Shown here: positions 1 to 8,780 of the stretch, one piece after another | How positions within the stretch are numbered: position 1 is the stretch's first letter | Layout: every line of letters starts with the position of its first letter | Source: Phoronis ovalis | Lineage: Eukaryota; Phoronida; Phoronidae | Assembly (NCBI GenBank): GCA_028565635.1 | Contig: JAOXYB010033874.1 | Coordinates: forward strand, 1 to 14,169 | DNA length: 14,169 nucleotides | Direction: 5' to 3' | The notes under the pieces: model-generated | What the model was told of the DNA's origin: nothing | Database searches by the model: none | Seen by the model: only the letters and a program-made list of their open reading frames with translations | Position numbers and translations under genes: made by a program

Positions 1-1753
1 ACGCCACATTTCGTCACATTTATATATTTCATATATACCAAGTTCATTTAAAATTCTTCATAATTTCACCTGAGTGGAACAATCTATGACTCATGCTCCT
101 TAACAAGTAATGCCTACAAAAAATTAACAGCTTAATTTACATCTAAATTTAATAAGGGATTTCGTAATGAAATACACCCTTCTACTGAGGATAACAACAG
201 AAAATTTGTAGTCTACTTTATAATATTAACAAGTGATATGTTTATAGCATTTAAAATCAACATTTCCCAAGGGAGGTGTTCTGGAAGTTTTCAAACTGTT
301 TCCCCAATTTTATTAGATAAGTATAGTTAACATTGTTGGATCAGAATTTTATCCTGATATAATATAATGCGAAACCGCAGTTGAAATTGTTCTTGTTGTG
401 TATTTTGAACAAATACACTGTTACAAAACTGCCAAAGGTTTATGGCACTATTAGGAACTCCCGTAATTATTACTTGAATGCATCCTTTATACTACACAAA
501 TGTAAAGTTTTTATTAATTAGCGTAATTAAATTGTTTTTTAATATAATGTAATACTTGTTTAAAAACAAAGACAATAGCTTAAATTTATTAAAATGAGGA
601 GATAAACCAAATTATTTTATCAATGTGCGTAATAAAAATGGCAAGAACATCTGTTCATGCAAATTAAAAGCAACGCAAATATAATTAAAACAATGGGACA
701 TCAAAATAAGAGGTCTCTAACGAGGAGCACAAAGAGCAATCAGAACTAGTCAGTTTCAGTATGATACACGCACATTACAAATAGAACACTCTTCCATATT
801 CGACGGAAAATTTTGTTAGTAAAATACAGCCACGGGGCTATAGAAATGACAACAAAGTGTCCGCATACTATTTTGGTATTATTTTTATTTATTTTTTGTT
901 TATTATAATTTATATAAGGCACTGGTGAAATATTGCACTGATAGTGCGATCACTGGAAGAATTGAGGATGTATATTTTTAATCGTGATTCGAGTGAACTG
1001 ATTCCTACAACTAAAAAATGTCTACGTGAAACCATTATCTTCTCAGTCTGTCTGTACTGTGTGGTTTTTAAAAACTTTTTAAGTAGCGCATTTCTATTAC
1101 GTTTGAATATCTAAGTAGCAATAAGTAAACAGGAATATTGTTTATTGTGGTAGGCATAAACAATCAGAATAACTCAGGTAAATGAAATAGTTGCAACTTT
1201 ATGGACAACGTTGCTATTCATTGTCACTGGCATAAAGATGGAAAGAAATTCGGGCAAATGAAATATCTGCAATCTTGTGGACCAGATAGCTATAAAGATG
1301 CTTGAAGTACATATAGCCTTGAACTTGTTAAATGTGAAATGATATCGATATATCACAGAAATAAGTTGGGAAATAAGTACTTTTGAATTGTCATGCAAAG
1401 GAAAGATTTAACAGACTGTTACAAAATTAAATAGTTCTTTAGTTATTGTGATCATTCATCATTATACAGTACAAATAAATTGGCAGTTTCATGTATTAAC
1501 ACACCAGTTAGTTTACATGTACACAAATCACCCAGATGGTTACAAAATGTACAGCCTGGTATATACCTAAACCGTATGCGCGGTTAAATCGTGCTATTCT
1601 CATTTCTTACATTTTACGGAAAAAAAATAATGAGAAAACATTAATATAGACTAAAGAATCGAAATCAAAAAGTTAACGTTTTTAGAGCCAGTGTCCGAGG
1701 CTAAAAGTTTGTTTGCATTTGGATTTCCTGTATCTGTGTGTACATCAGTTATG
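1..1753. other. Region downstream of TLX (probable 3' UTR plus flank)
   Basis: AT-rich sequence without a convincing gene. The part next to 1753 should be the 3' UTR of the minus-strand TLX gene. Minus-strand AATAAA signals occur at 1146-1141 and in a cluster at 904-884, so the TLX transcript could end near either, but the sequence alone does not say which. A weak 76-bp tandem duplication lies at 1180-1320. The minus-strand open frame across 1174-1398 encodes nothing I recognise and overlaps that duplication, so I treat it as chance. Confidence 0.5.
1180..1320. repeat. Degenerate two-copy tandem duplication, period about 76 bp
   Basis: The segment starting at 1180 (AAATGAAATA, TGCAA, TGGAC, GCTAT in order) recurs from 1256 with the same word order and about 28 of 38 matching bases. 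A second shared block, ATAAAGATG, sits further along each copy at 1232 and 1291. It looks like an old local duplication; no function is evident. Confidence 0.4.
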
Positions 1754-4700
1754 TTATTTAAGTATCAGGGATGAAGGCATTGGTGCACCTGGTCTGTCGA
1801 TTCTACTCTCGGTGCCCATCCACGGCTGAATACTTTTTAAAGCGTGTAAAGAAGTATTTGTCAAACACACAGGGTCACGTGAGTCGCCGTAGAGTGTCTT
1901 ACTGGCTTCAGCTTGAAGACTCATCATGAAACGGTTAGCGGCTTGTCTTTCAGCTTCTCGCTCTTCTGCTGTCTGGCGTCTGGGAGTAAAACAGAAAAAA
2001 TTGTTAGCAAAACAATTTCGTAAGCAACATAAAAAAGTATCCGTTAGTTGGCAATGCTTTTCAGCTGTAACTCGGATTATATAAATAGGTTTCAGTCACG
2101 AGTTTTAGAGTGTTTTATTATCCCCCTCCATATACAAAACACCAGAAGAGTATAGTGAAAGTCCCGGATGAAAGTGAAAGGATTGCCGAACCTGGTATGG
2201 TATCGGAGGCTTCTAGACTTAAGTCAAACGCTCTCCCATCTAATTAAACTATTTCGGCAGTCCATATTACTATCTAGCAACTTTCTTTTATCATTTCTTT
2301 TTTGATTAATAATAAAACTTTGCTAATTTTAGTTATTTTATTTTAATATTTTAAATTATTTATTTGCAAACTGTTATTTGAGTCTGACAAGATCAATAAA
2401 TAAAAAAACATACATTCTATGTCGATGTAATTAATTGCAGATAATTCGACAGTGCGCGTTATGCCTTGTGAAAATAATTGTTCAAAAATATTTTACCCAG
2501 TATTACTCAACAACTAGAAAGAAAAATATATTTTGTTAGAATTTTTCATTCTTGACCATTCGCTTGGTCAGTTTAAAAAAGAGCGTGTATTGCATTTGAA
2601 ATCAATCAGGGATAAAGAGAAAAGGGCAGCAAACGACGACGATAAATGTGTTTAAATGCTTTCGAGATCCAAAACATATTAAAAAAAAACGGTACAGAGT
2701 TCGACTGGTTAATGCCTTTATAACTTAATGACTATGTAAAACAATCCACGTTTTTATTTTCAATGCATTATTAATAGGGTAATTGACTATAACAATTTAT
2801 TGTAATTTAAACGTTCTCTTGATAATTTTTAATTTGTAATCTCCCGATGATGTTTAAAGCTAAAAACATCAAAGAGCAATTGCAACTATCTTGTTCAGTC
2901 AGATGCTACGTGTTACATGCCGGTTACATGGCACTGAAATAAAAGCCAAGTGTTTCACATAAAGTTTCGAGGCAGTTTCCTAGTCAATACTTCCACTTTT
3001 TCTTATTGATGACTGGGGGTAAACCATAGTTCATGTAGGCTCTCTTGTAAACAGATATGATTAATATTTATATGTACATTTATACCTACAGAATTCCGTT
3101 TATGATTTGCAAGGCTGCCCAAGTCTTGAAACCATATAGAAATTGTATTTAGCTTTTTGTAAAGTTTTGCATTTTTCTCGCAAGTTGTGTATTTTCCCTA
3201 TGAATTTCTTGGTTTTAGAAATCAATTGAAAAAGCTAAATAAATCATTCTACAGGTCTATGTGGAAGTTCTAGACAGCATCCAGACATTTGGGTACATTG
3301 AGATGCGGCTAATTAAATTTCACAACAAAAGTAATTTATTAGCTAGTGTTTTCAGCCAGGCCCAAGGCGTATAGATTAATTAATGTGATTTTAATTTTAG
3401 TTGTGTTGGCTTGAGATCAATGTTGGTGACGTACCTGTCGGATCCTTATTTATTTTGGTTATATACTTACGAATAAGTTTAAAGTATAATGTGTTTTGAC
3501 CTTTTTTAACCTCGACAATAGAAGACAACATTTCTGACTTGTCTTTTAATCTAGTGCATGCAGACGTAAAATAATATTTTGAGACCTTCATATGGCTTTT
3601 ATTCAAGTCTATGTTTGCTTTTAGAATTGTGAATTCGATGAAATCGCAAAGGTATTTTTATCAGCTTTGTTTTTTCCACTTTTTAAAACACAATTTTTAA
3701 ACATCTGTAAACATCTTTCATCCTGTAAAGTCACTTGTGTTCTGCAAATTTAAGGTAATTGCAAACCTTGCTTGGACTTGAGACCAAAATTTAATTATGA
3801 TTAATAATGTAATTGCTCTTCATGATTTCAAAATTAGACCTGCGTATTTACTAGTAATTCAATTTATAAGATTTAAACACGTGTCGCTATAAAAATTTGA
3901 TAAAATATTAAATTAATTCCATTGTGTTATTAAACATAGATTTCTTTTTTAACAAATTATTTTATTGTTATTTATTTAGTTTTTCTCTAAATCAGAGATC
4001 TCTAGTGCATGTCGCGTTTGAATTGAAGTTGTGGTGGATACAGTATGTAGACAAGCAGCCCAGGTATATAATACTTTCCACGCACATTAGATAGTTCAAG
4101 ACACGATTATAAGTTTCTTATATATATGTATATCGAATAAAATATTCCTACTTTTTGTAGCCGCAGTTGCGTAACCTTTTGTCACATTATTGCACATATT
4201 TCTATGTATGAATTTTCAATATTTTTCGCATAAAATCATGCTGATACATGTATATGTTTTTCCTTTTAGGTAGGGAATATTAATATGTTCTCACCTCCAC
4301 TTTGTTCTTCTATTCTGAAACCACGTTTTAACTTGAGCGTCTGTCATTTTCAAAGATTTCGCAAGCGTCGATCTTTCTGCTGATGCTAAATATTTCTGTC
4401 TATGAAATCTTTTTTCTAATTCTACAATTTGTATTCTTGAAAACGATGTTCTTGGCTTTTTCCGTTTTGGCGGCGTTCTGTTTTGATAAGGATGACCAAT
4501 TCTACGACTCACTAAATAAAAATAATGCAAAAACAATAACTTCTATTATTCTAGCCTATATATCGGTATTTTTATATTCCAAATAAAAATTCATTTTTCC
4601 CTTAAAACTGTTTTACCGCAGCAAATTAATTTAAAGGATTTACCTATAATTCTCGCTTTTTAGTTGATACCATGCATACTTATTATTTTAAAATAAAAAG

Positions 4701-5342
4701 TAAAAACTAAACACTAAAATTATTACGATATTCACTAGAAAAATACAGCAAACATTTTTTGTTAAAGAAGCTAGCTGAGTTAACTTTTAACAACTAGATG
4801 TAAACTAGATCTATAATATACTTACTAGTTAACCGGTCTTTTCTGGCTTCCATCCATTGATAAGGCATCATTGGAGAAATGACAGGACCACCGACCATTC
4901 CAGGTGGAAAACCTCCTGGTTTATGTCCAGGTATCCTCATTACAGTCCCTAGTCCACCAAACATTAAACCCTGAGGTGTGGTGTGAATAGCTGGGCCAAA
5001 TCCTGTAAAGAGCCCTGGTACATTCATAGGAAAGGTAGTGATACATTTTGGTAATGATTTTAATTTTGACGAAGTACTTGTAATACTTTCTGATTCTCTA
5101 TCTGATTCGTTTCCCGCTTTTTCAGATTCGCTGTCGTCTGCTGAATTATGAGTCGAATCAGAATCACTTTCCTCTGCACACGTTTGTCCTAAAATGCTGC
5201 TTATGCCGAAAGACAGTTTTGTGTTGTTGCTTTTTCTTAAAGTTGTAGACATTTCTTTCGAATACTGACTGCTTTTGTTCTTGTTTATTTCTTTCGCGTC
5301 TCTCGAAATTGTAGGTAGCTCCTCTTTCAGTTCGTCTGACAT
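1754..5342 (-). CDS. TLX: TLX/Hox11-family homeobox transcription factor, three coding exons
   Basis: Coding exons are 5342-4826, 4511-4295 and 1979-1754 on the minus strand, joined by GT-AG introns (donors GTAAGT and GTGAG; acceptors TTTAG and CCCAG) in phases 1 and 2, giving 319 residues. The chosen ATG (5342) starts [10 protein letters not shown] with A at -3; an in-frame ATG at 5396 would add 18 residues. In order: an eh1 repressor motif LSFGISSIL (residues 43-51), expected to recruit Groucho/TLE; an acidic, Ser-rich stretch (about 55-95); a Gly/Pro-rich stretch (105-155); [12 protein letters not shown] (161-172), matching the TLX PBX-type WME motif; [13 protein letters not shown]; and the homeodomain (about 189-248) with R5, F8, W48, F49, N51, R53 and the TLX-diagnostic Thr47. 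The C-terminus continues [20 protein letters not shown], as in TLX. TLX factors are nuclear repressors or activators that specify neurons and organs. Vertebrate TLX genes, as I recall them, share this exon layout. Paralogue assignment (TLX1/2/3) is not meaningful for an invertebrate single copy. Confidence 0.96.
1980..4294 (-). other. TLX intron 2 (2,315 bp)
   Basis: The intron splits the Arg codon at homeodomain position 57 (AG|A), with donor GTGAG at 4294 and acceptor CCCAG ending at 1980. It holds a tRNA-Phe-derived pseudogene at 2184-2258 and is otherwise AT-rich without a recognisable exon. Large TLX introns can carry enhancers, but nothing here can be called as one by eye. Confidence 0.85.
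2184..2258 (-). pseudogene. Degenerate tRNA-Phe-like pseudogene
   Basis: The 75-nt minus-strand segment begins GCCGAAATAG and ends GTTCGGCA, the same acceptor ends as the intact tRNA-Phe at 6453-6525. It also shares the D-arm words GGGAGAGCGTT. Six of seven acceptor pairs survive. It is broken in three ways: the A box has extra bases, the anticodon loop would read TAA instead of GAA, and the T arm lacks the GGTTC B-box core. It could be a dead tRNA copy or the head of a tRNA-derived SINE. It lies within TLX intron 2, in the TLX sense orientation. Confidence 0.75.
4512..4825 (-). other. TLX intron 1 (314 bp)
   Basis: Phase-1 intron with donor A|GTAAGT at 4825 and acceptor TATTTAG ending at 4512. 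The junction codon becomes ATG (Met173), giving the linker [12 protein letters not shown] between the WME motif and the homeodomain N-arm. This linker is shorter than the one I recall for vertebrate TLX3. The intron is AT-rich and holds nothing else I can identify. Confidence 0.85.
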
Positions 5343-6295
5343 TTTCTTTAGTGTAGACAAAGTACCTAAAAATTTTGTTATAAAACAAAACAGCAAAACT
5401 TTCTCTGCAAATTTTCAAACACACAGAGAAAAGCCAGAATAGCTGTCACCACTTGAAATGAATTTTTTTCGGAATTTAACTGATGATAAATGACATGTCA
5501 CAGTAATAAATTCGCACTTGTTGAAAGCGAGCGTTCTGATTGGTCGTCGAATTAAATTTGGATGATACCAAATCAAAGGCCTCTCTACAAAGAATATTAA
5601 GCACCTCATTATATATAAATCACAAAAACTGTACAATCATTTGGATAAAAAAAGTGAAGCACATACAAAAAACTAATGAAATTGAACCCAGCTCAGCAGA
5701 CAATGGTTTTTATTTAATAAACTTTAAACTTGAATGTGAAGGAATTCGATAAATTTTCGTTTCAAAAAATTATTATACAAAATAAATAAAAGAGAATTGA
5801 AAAATATTTGTACTCTAAATATTCTTTTATATCGGAGAAACATCTTTTTCGTATATTGAGTTAATATTCATTTGTTAAAGACGATCCGAATTCTCGTCAA
5901 TTAACATCTGAACAGAGCTCCGCCTTGAAGAGAGTAATCAGTACCTAATGTGACAGTGATAGTTAACAGTAACGCAAATAATTAACTCTTTAAGAGAAAT
6001 AGTTAAGTACTTTGTATATTAAAGAGAAAGGTGTGTAAATGAACAGATGGAAGGAAGAGTTCAAAGGGACTTGTTTGTCATGTAATTCAATTATTTGTGA
6101 TTTTTTTAGGTTTTGTGAGCGATTTTATATGGAAGAATATCTCTTTGTTTGTTTGAATTGCTTTCTGGTGTTATAGACTCCGGAATTAAAGCAAGGTTTT
6201 AAAAAGCTGTATATATTTGAACGTTAAGTTGGGTATTAAGTATCCAATACGTGCCGCAGTATTCTCAATAAATTTACAACTTTTTCTTGTTTAAT
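5343..6295 (-). promoter_or_regulatory. TLX upstream region with one CCAAT box
   Basis: This is the 5' flank of TLX and should contain its 5' UTR and promoter. A minus-strand CCAAT pentamer at 5543-5539 lies about 200 bp before the ATG in the correct orientation. No TATA box is well placed relative to it, so the transcription start is not determined. The rest is AT-rich, and the short open frames on either strand have no recognisable domain. Confidence 0.3.
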
Positions 6296-6341
6296 GAATC
6301 ATCCCTAAAACGGGAATCATCCCTAAAACGGGAATCATCCC
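6296..6341. repeat. Tandem repeat, 18-bp unit, about 2.6 copies
   Basis: GAATCATCCCTAAAACGG occurs at 6296-6313 and again, identically, at 6314-6331. A partial third copy (GAATCATCCC) follows at 6332-6341. It runs straight into CTGTTTCGGCTGT, whose last ten bases also occur at the 5' boundary of the tRNA-Phe gene at 6519-6528. Perfect identity of the two full units suggests recent slippage. Confidence 0.9.
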
Positions 6342-6444
6342 CTGTTTCGGCTGTTATGGATTATAAATCAAATAATTCACTTGGCAGTTAAAAGGTAAAA
6401 TATTATTATAATATTTTAGCATATATAATATAAAAAGGTTTTTT

Positions 6445-6449
6445 AAAAA
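6445..6449 (-). terminator. RNA polymerase III terminator of tRNA-Phe
   Basis: A run of five T on the minus strand starts 3 nt past the discriminator base of the tRNA gene. Four or more T is the standard Pol III stop signal, so this supports the tRNA being a functional transcription unit. Confidence 0.8.
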
Positions 6450-6452
6450 GGA

Positions 6453-6525
6453 TGCCGAAACCCGGGATTGAACCAGGGACCTTTAGATCTTCAGTCTAAC
6501 GCTCTCCCAACTGAGCTATTTCGGC
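6453..6525 (-). tRNA. tRNA-Phe: tRNA-Phe (anticodon GAA)
   Basis: A complete 73-nt cloverleaf on the minus strand. The acceptor stem GCCGAAA pairs fully with TTTCGGC, followed by discriminator A. The D arm is GCTC-AGTTGGGA-GAGC and the anticodon arm is TTAGA-CTGAAGA-TCTAA with GAA at positions 34-36 (6492-6490). The T arm is CCTGG-TTCAATC-CCGGG. Internal promoters are intact: A box TAGCTCAGTTGG and B box GGTTCAATCCC (6474-6464). There is no intron, and a T5 terminator follows. It decodes UUC/UUU codons in cytoplasmic translation. Confidence 0.97.
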
Positions 6526-6758
6526 TGTGTCGACGACTTGACGAATAATTTTCAATATATAATAAAACAAACCAATTGTGTATGATAAAATATTTGGTTT
6601 CGTAATCAATCAAGTTTGTTGTTAGTACCTGCTATAAATACTCTAAATCTAAGGTATATGCACAGTTTCCTCTCCAATTAATGTGGAGACTTGATACAAG
6701 TTAATGAGATCATAAATGATATAGATAAATCTGACAAGAAAATAATCTTCGTATTTAA

Positions 6759-6926
6759 CACAATAAAACAACCGTGGAAATACTAGTCAAACATTGTGTA
6801 AGCATCGTTTCAGAACTAAACAAATTGCGTGGATTTTTTTCTATTAGAGTAATTAATTTGTGGGATGAACTACCCGAATGCGTTGTAAAATCAAGACACA
6901 AAAATGACATCAAGTTATCAGTTTAG
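6759..6926 (+). mobile_element. Non-LTR retrotransposon (LINE) fragment: reverse transcriptase ORF C-terminus
   Basis: The plus frame from 6759 to a TAG at 6924-6926 includes GFFSIRVINLWDELPECVVK. This matches the C-terminal signature common in animal LINE ORF2 proteins, of the form FFS-x-RVIN-x-W-N-x-LP-x-x-VV. In intact elements the signature lies downstream of the polymerase domain, near the end of the protein. Here only about 55 codons remain open, an in-frame stop (TAA, 6756-6758) precedes them and the polymerase motifs are absent. I therefore read it as a dead 5'-truncated copy. The clade (CR1, Jockey, RTE or other) cannot be told from this piece, and the 3' end is not defined. Confidence 0.62.
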
Positions 6927-7003
6927 AGTTACGTATTTAAAATACCCACATTGTCTCGTGTTTTATTAATTATATTTATTTCAATACACTGACAAAAACA
7001 AAA

Positions 7004-7047
7004 AAAGTTTCCGTCTTCCTCAGAAACAGACGTTTAAAGGAAACTTT
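7004..7047. repeat. Short nested inverted repeat (hairpin)
   Basis: AAAGTTTCC (7004-7012) is the exact reverse complement of GGAAACTTT (7039-7047). Just inside, CGTCT (7012-7016) pairs with AGACG (7028-7032). The result is a two-part stem with a 7-nt bulge. No flanking gene end explains it as a terminator. Confidence 0.5.
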
Positions 7048-8308
7048 ATCCATTAATTTTGACAGCATCAATTTAATGAAATTGCTAGATTGATATATAA
7101 TTTTATACGAACCACCTGTTTACAGGAAACTGTACTTCTGCGTGCTTAAAAAGCAATAAGCTGTCTTTAAATTATGCCAAACTAAAAAATAATTAGCATG
7201 CTGACGTTTTGGAAGACAAAACTCTAACGCAACCCTATATCTGCATTTGTATGCAATACCGAAATGGGATTCAGGAATCATATCAGTATCTTCCTGCGCC
7301 AGGTCAATGAATATTCATCTGCAGGAATTCAATGAAATATGCTACTACTGAGTAATGTTTTAATCTGAACGTGTAACCACCATTGTCCAGGCTACTGATT
7401 GTCATTATTTTTAATTGTAAAATAACAATAAAATAAATACATAGCACACCTATTGCCCATAAGGTAAAAATCATTATCGTCACCCAATTTCCCCTTTTTC
7501 GTATTTTTCAATAATGTTTTTATTGACGTTTAGTAAATTTTGGATAGTATGAAGCGTGGAAACGAAGACTCATTAGTAACCTGTGAAAATACGAAATATG
7601 TAGCTTTACTCCGGCGAAAGAGATTCAAATTAGCCATATACAGTGTAATCTACCATAGATTTATCAGCAACTTGTACAGCTAGTGCGGTGTGATCCTAAA
7701 CAGATTTCAAATTGTTAAAGATGTGTTTGTCTTTAATTTGTAAGTGAGCCATAACAATTTAATCTTGTCAACTCTTTGCTAATAAGAATCCCTATATATA
7801 ATTTCTAATGGTGCCTAAACATTTTGACGATTTGTTTCTGGAAGGAAATACCTTGTTCAAACAAATTTAAACGAAACTGCTTCTTGTATCTATCAATTAT
7901 GGTTTTGGTTACAAGACTTTGATAATCTGCTTAATTTCAAAGAAGTGACTTACAGACAATTATTGTGAAATATAGTTTAATCAAACAGTGGGTACATAAA
8001 GAAAACAGAAATATTTAAATTTGTATTTTACCGCTCAATTTCGATCTCTTTGCAAACTATCTAATTTAAAACGCGTTTGCGTGATTCGAAATAAAATGTT
8101 GTAAAGTGCATTGTCGAGCTGTAATTAACGAATTCAATCTCATTGCTTGTAAAGAAATACCCCTCAAAACGAAGCTAATCAAGGCACTAAATTATTAGAT
8201 GTCATTGCATTTTGACAAATGGGAAGATAACTATTTATTTTAAAAAGTCTGTTAATTATGTACACGAAGATTATTTGCTTTAAAATTACCAAGGTACCGG
8301 TAATGCTC

Positions 8309-8650
8309 CCGGGGGATGGGCAGTCAATATGAAAGTTGGTATCCATGTTCCAAAATGGCTTTTCAAAAATCCCCCTAACGAAGTGAAATTCTGCAAAAAA
8401 TACACCCCTAAGGAAGGGAGTTTTTTGAAAAAATACACCCCTAAGGAAGTGACGATTACCCTAACAGAGTGAAAGTTCCAAGCAACACCCATAAGTAAAT
8501 GTCACACCTCCAAAAAAACACCCCTTTTCATGATTTTAGCAAAAAAACAGACACTACGCGCGTTATGTGCGGCGGTTCGAAAAATGTACCCTTTGACGCG
8601 AAATTTTGTTTGAACATGCGTACCCACTTTTATATTGACTGCCCCCCTGG
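8309..8650. mobile_element. MITE-like non-autonomous DNA transposon with terminal inverted repeats
   Basis: The two ends are inverted copies: 8318-8350 and 8612-8644 match at 29 of 33 positions after reverse complementing. Both extend outward into G-rich tips, CCGGGGGAT on the left and CCAGGGG on the right. A perfect 10-bp direct repeat, GGTAATGCTC, abuts both ends (8299-8308 and 8651-8660) and is read as the target-site duplication. The 342-bp body has no transposase. It does contain degenerate 33-bp repeats. The superfamily is uncertain: the tips resemble hAT-type CAGGG ends, but hAT duplications are 8 bp, whereas 9-11 bp and long inverted repeats suit Mutator-like elements. Confidence 0.85.
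8371..8469. repeat. Degenerate 33-bp tandem repeats inside the MITE-like element
   Basis: Three consecutive units start at 8371, 8404 and 8437, each with CCCCTAA-(C/G)-GAAG near its start. The first two agree at 25 of 33 positions, and the third keeps the first half. Looser copies of the CCCTAA/ACCCATAAG word follow at 8458-8495. Because 33 is a multiple of three, the minus strand stays open and reads as 11-residue repeats beginning SLGVYF. This explains a spurious open frame at 8286-8492. Confidence 0.75.
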
Positions 8651-8674
8651 GGTAATGCTCAAGTATGGAAAGCC

Positions 8675-8780
8675 GCCGTAGTTTCTAAATAGACATAACG
8701 TGCTATATCTGATCTGATCCAAGCGTGGCCGTAGTTTTTTATCTGGAGTTAAAGTGCTACAAAGGGATCCGATCTCATAC
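8675..8780. repeat. Possible old 53-bp tandem duplication
   Basis: GCCGTAGTTT occurs at 8675 and again at 8728. Within each 53-bp unit the words GTGCTA and GATC-GATC/GATCCGATCT appear in the same order. Identity between these anchors is poor, so this is a weak call. Confidence 0.35.

Larger units (their letters stand above)
6526..8298. other. Intergenic region between tRNA-Phe and the MITE-like element
   Basis: AT-rich sequence. Its only coding trace is the retrotransposon fragment at 6759-6926; a small nested hairpin lies at 7004-7047. I find no other open frame with recognisable protein content, no tRNA and no simple-sequence array. Distal TLX regulatory elements could be here but cannot be seen directly. 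Confidence 0.5.

Noticed and set aside
935-947. GCACT-GAT-AGTGC mini-hairpin
   Set aside because: A five-base stem is expected by chance many times in a window of this size.
2984-3062. Minus-strand fragment reading [20 protein letters not shown] then stop
   Set aside because: It looks protein-like and follows a weak acceptor-like sequence, but it is only about 26 codons, matches no family I know and sits inside TLX intron 2.
3397-3606. Minus-strand open frame of 69 codons in TLX intron 2
   Set aside because: No family match and no splice sites linking it to the TLX reading frame.
4383-4586. Plus-strand open frame opposite the homeodomain exon
   Set aside because: It is the antisense shadow of the highly conserved TLX exon 2.
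5164-5424. Second minus-strand frame overlapping TLX exon 1
   Set aside because: It is the alternative frame of exon 1; the TLX frame has the eh1 motif and the splice-consistent phase.
5540-5752. Plus-strand open frame of 70 codons upstream of TLX
   Set aside because: No recognisable domain, AT-rich composition, and it overlaps the expected TLX promoter with its CCAAT box.
8286-8492. Minus-strand open frame of 68 codons with SLGVYF repeats
   Set aside because: It is the translation of the 33-bp repeats and left inverted repeat of the MITE-like element, and has no independent evidence of coding.
8371-8500. Repeats that could be mistaken for a CRISPR array
   Set aside because: Units are contiguous and degenerate with no spacers, they lie inside a transposon-like element, and the genome is animal.
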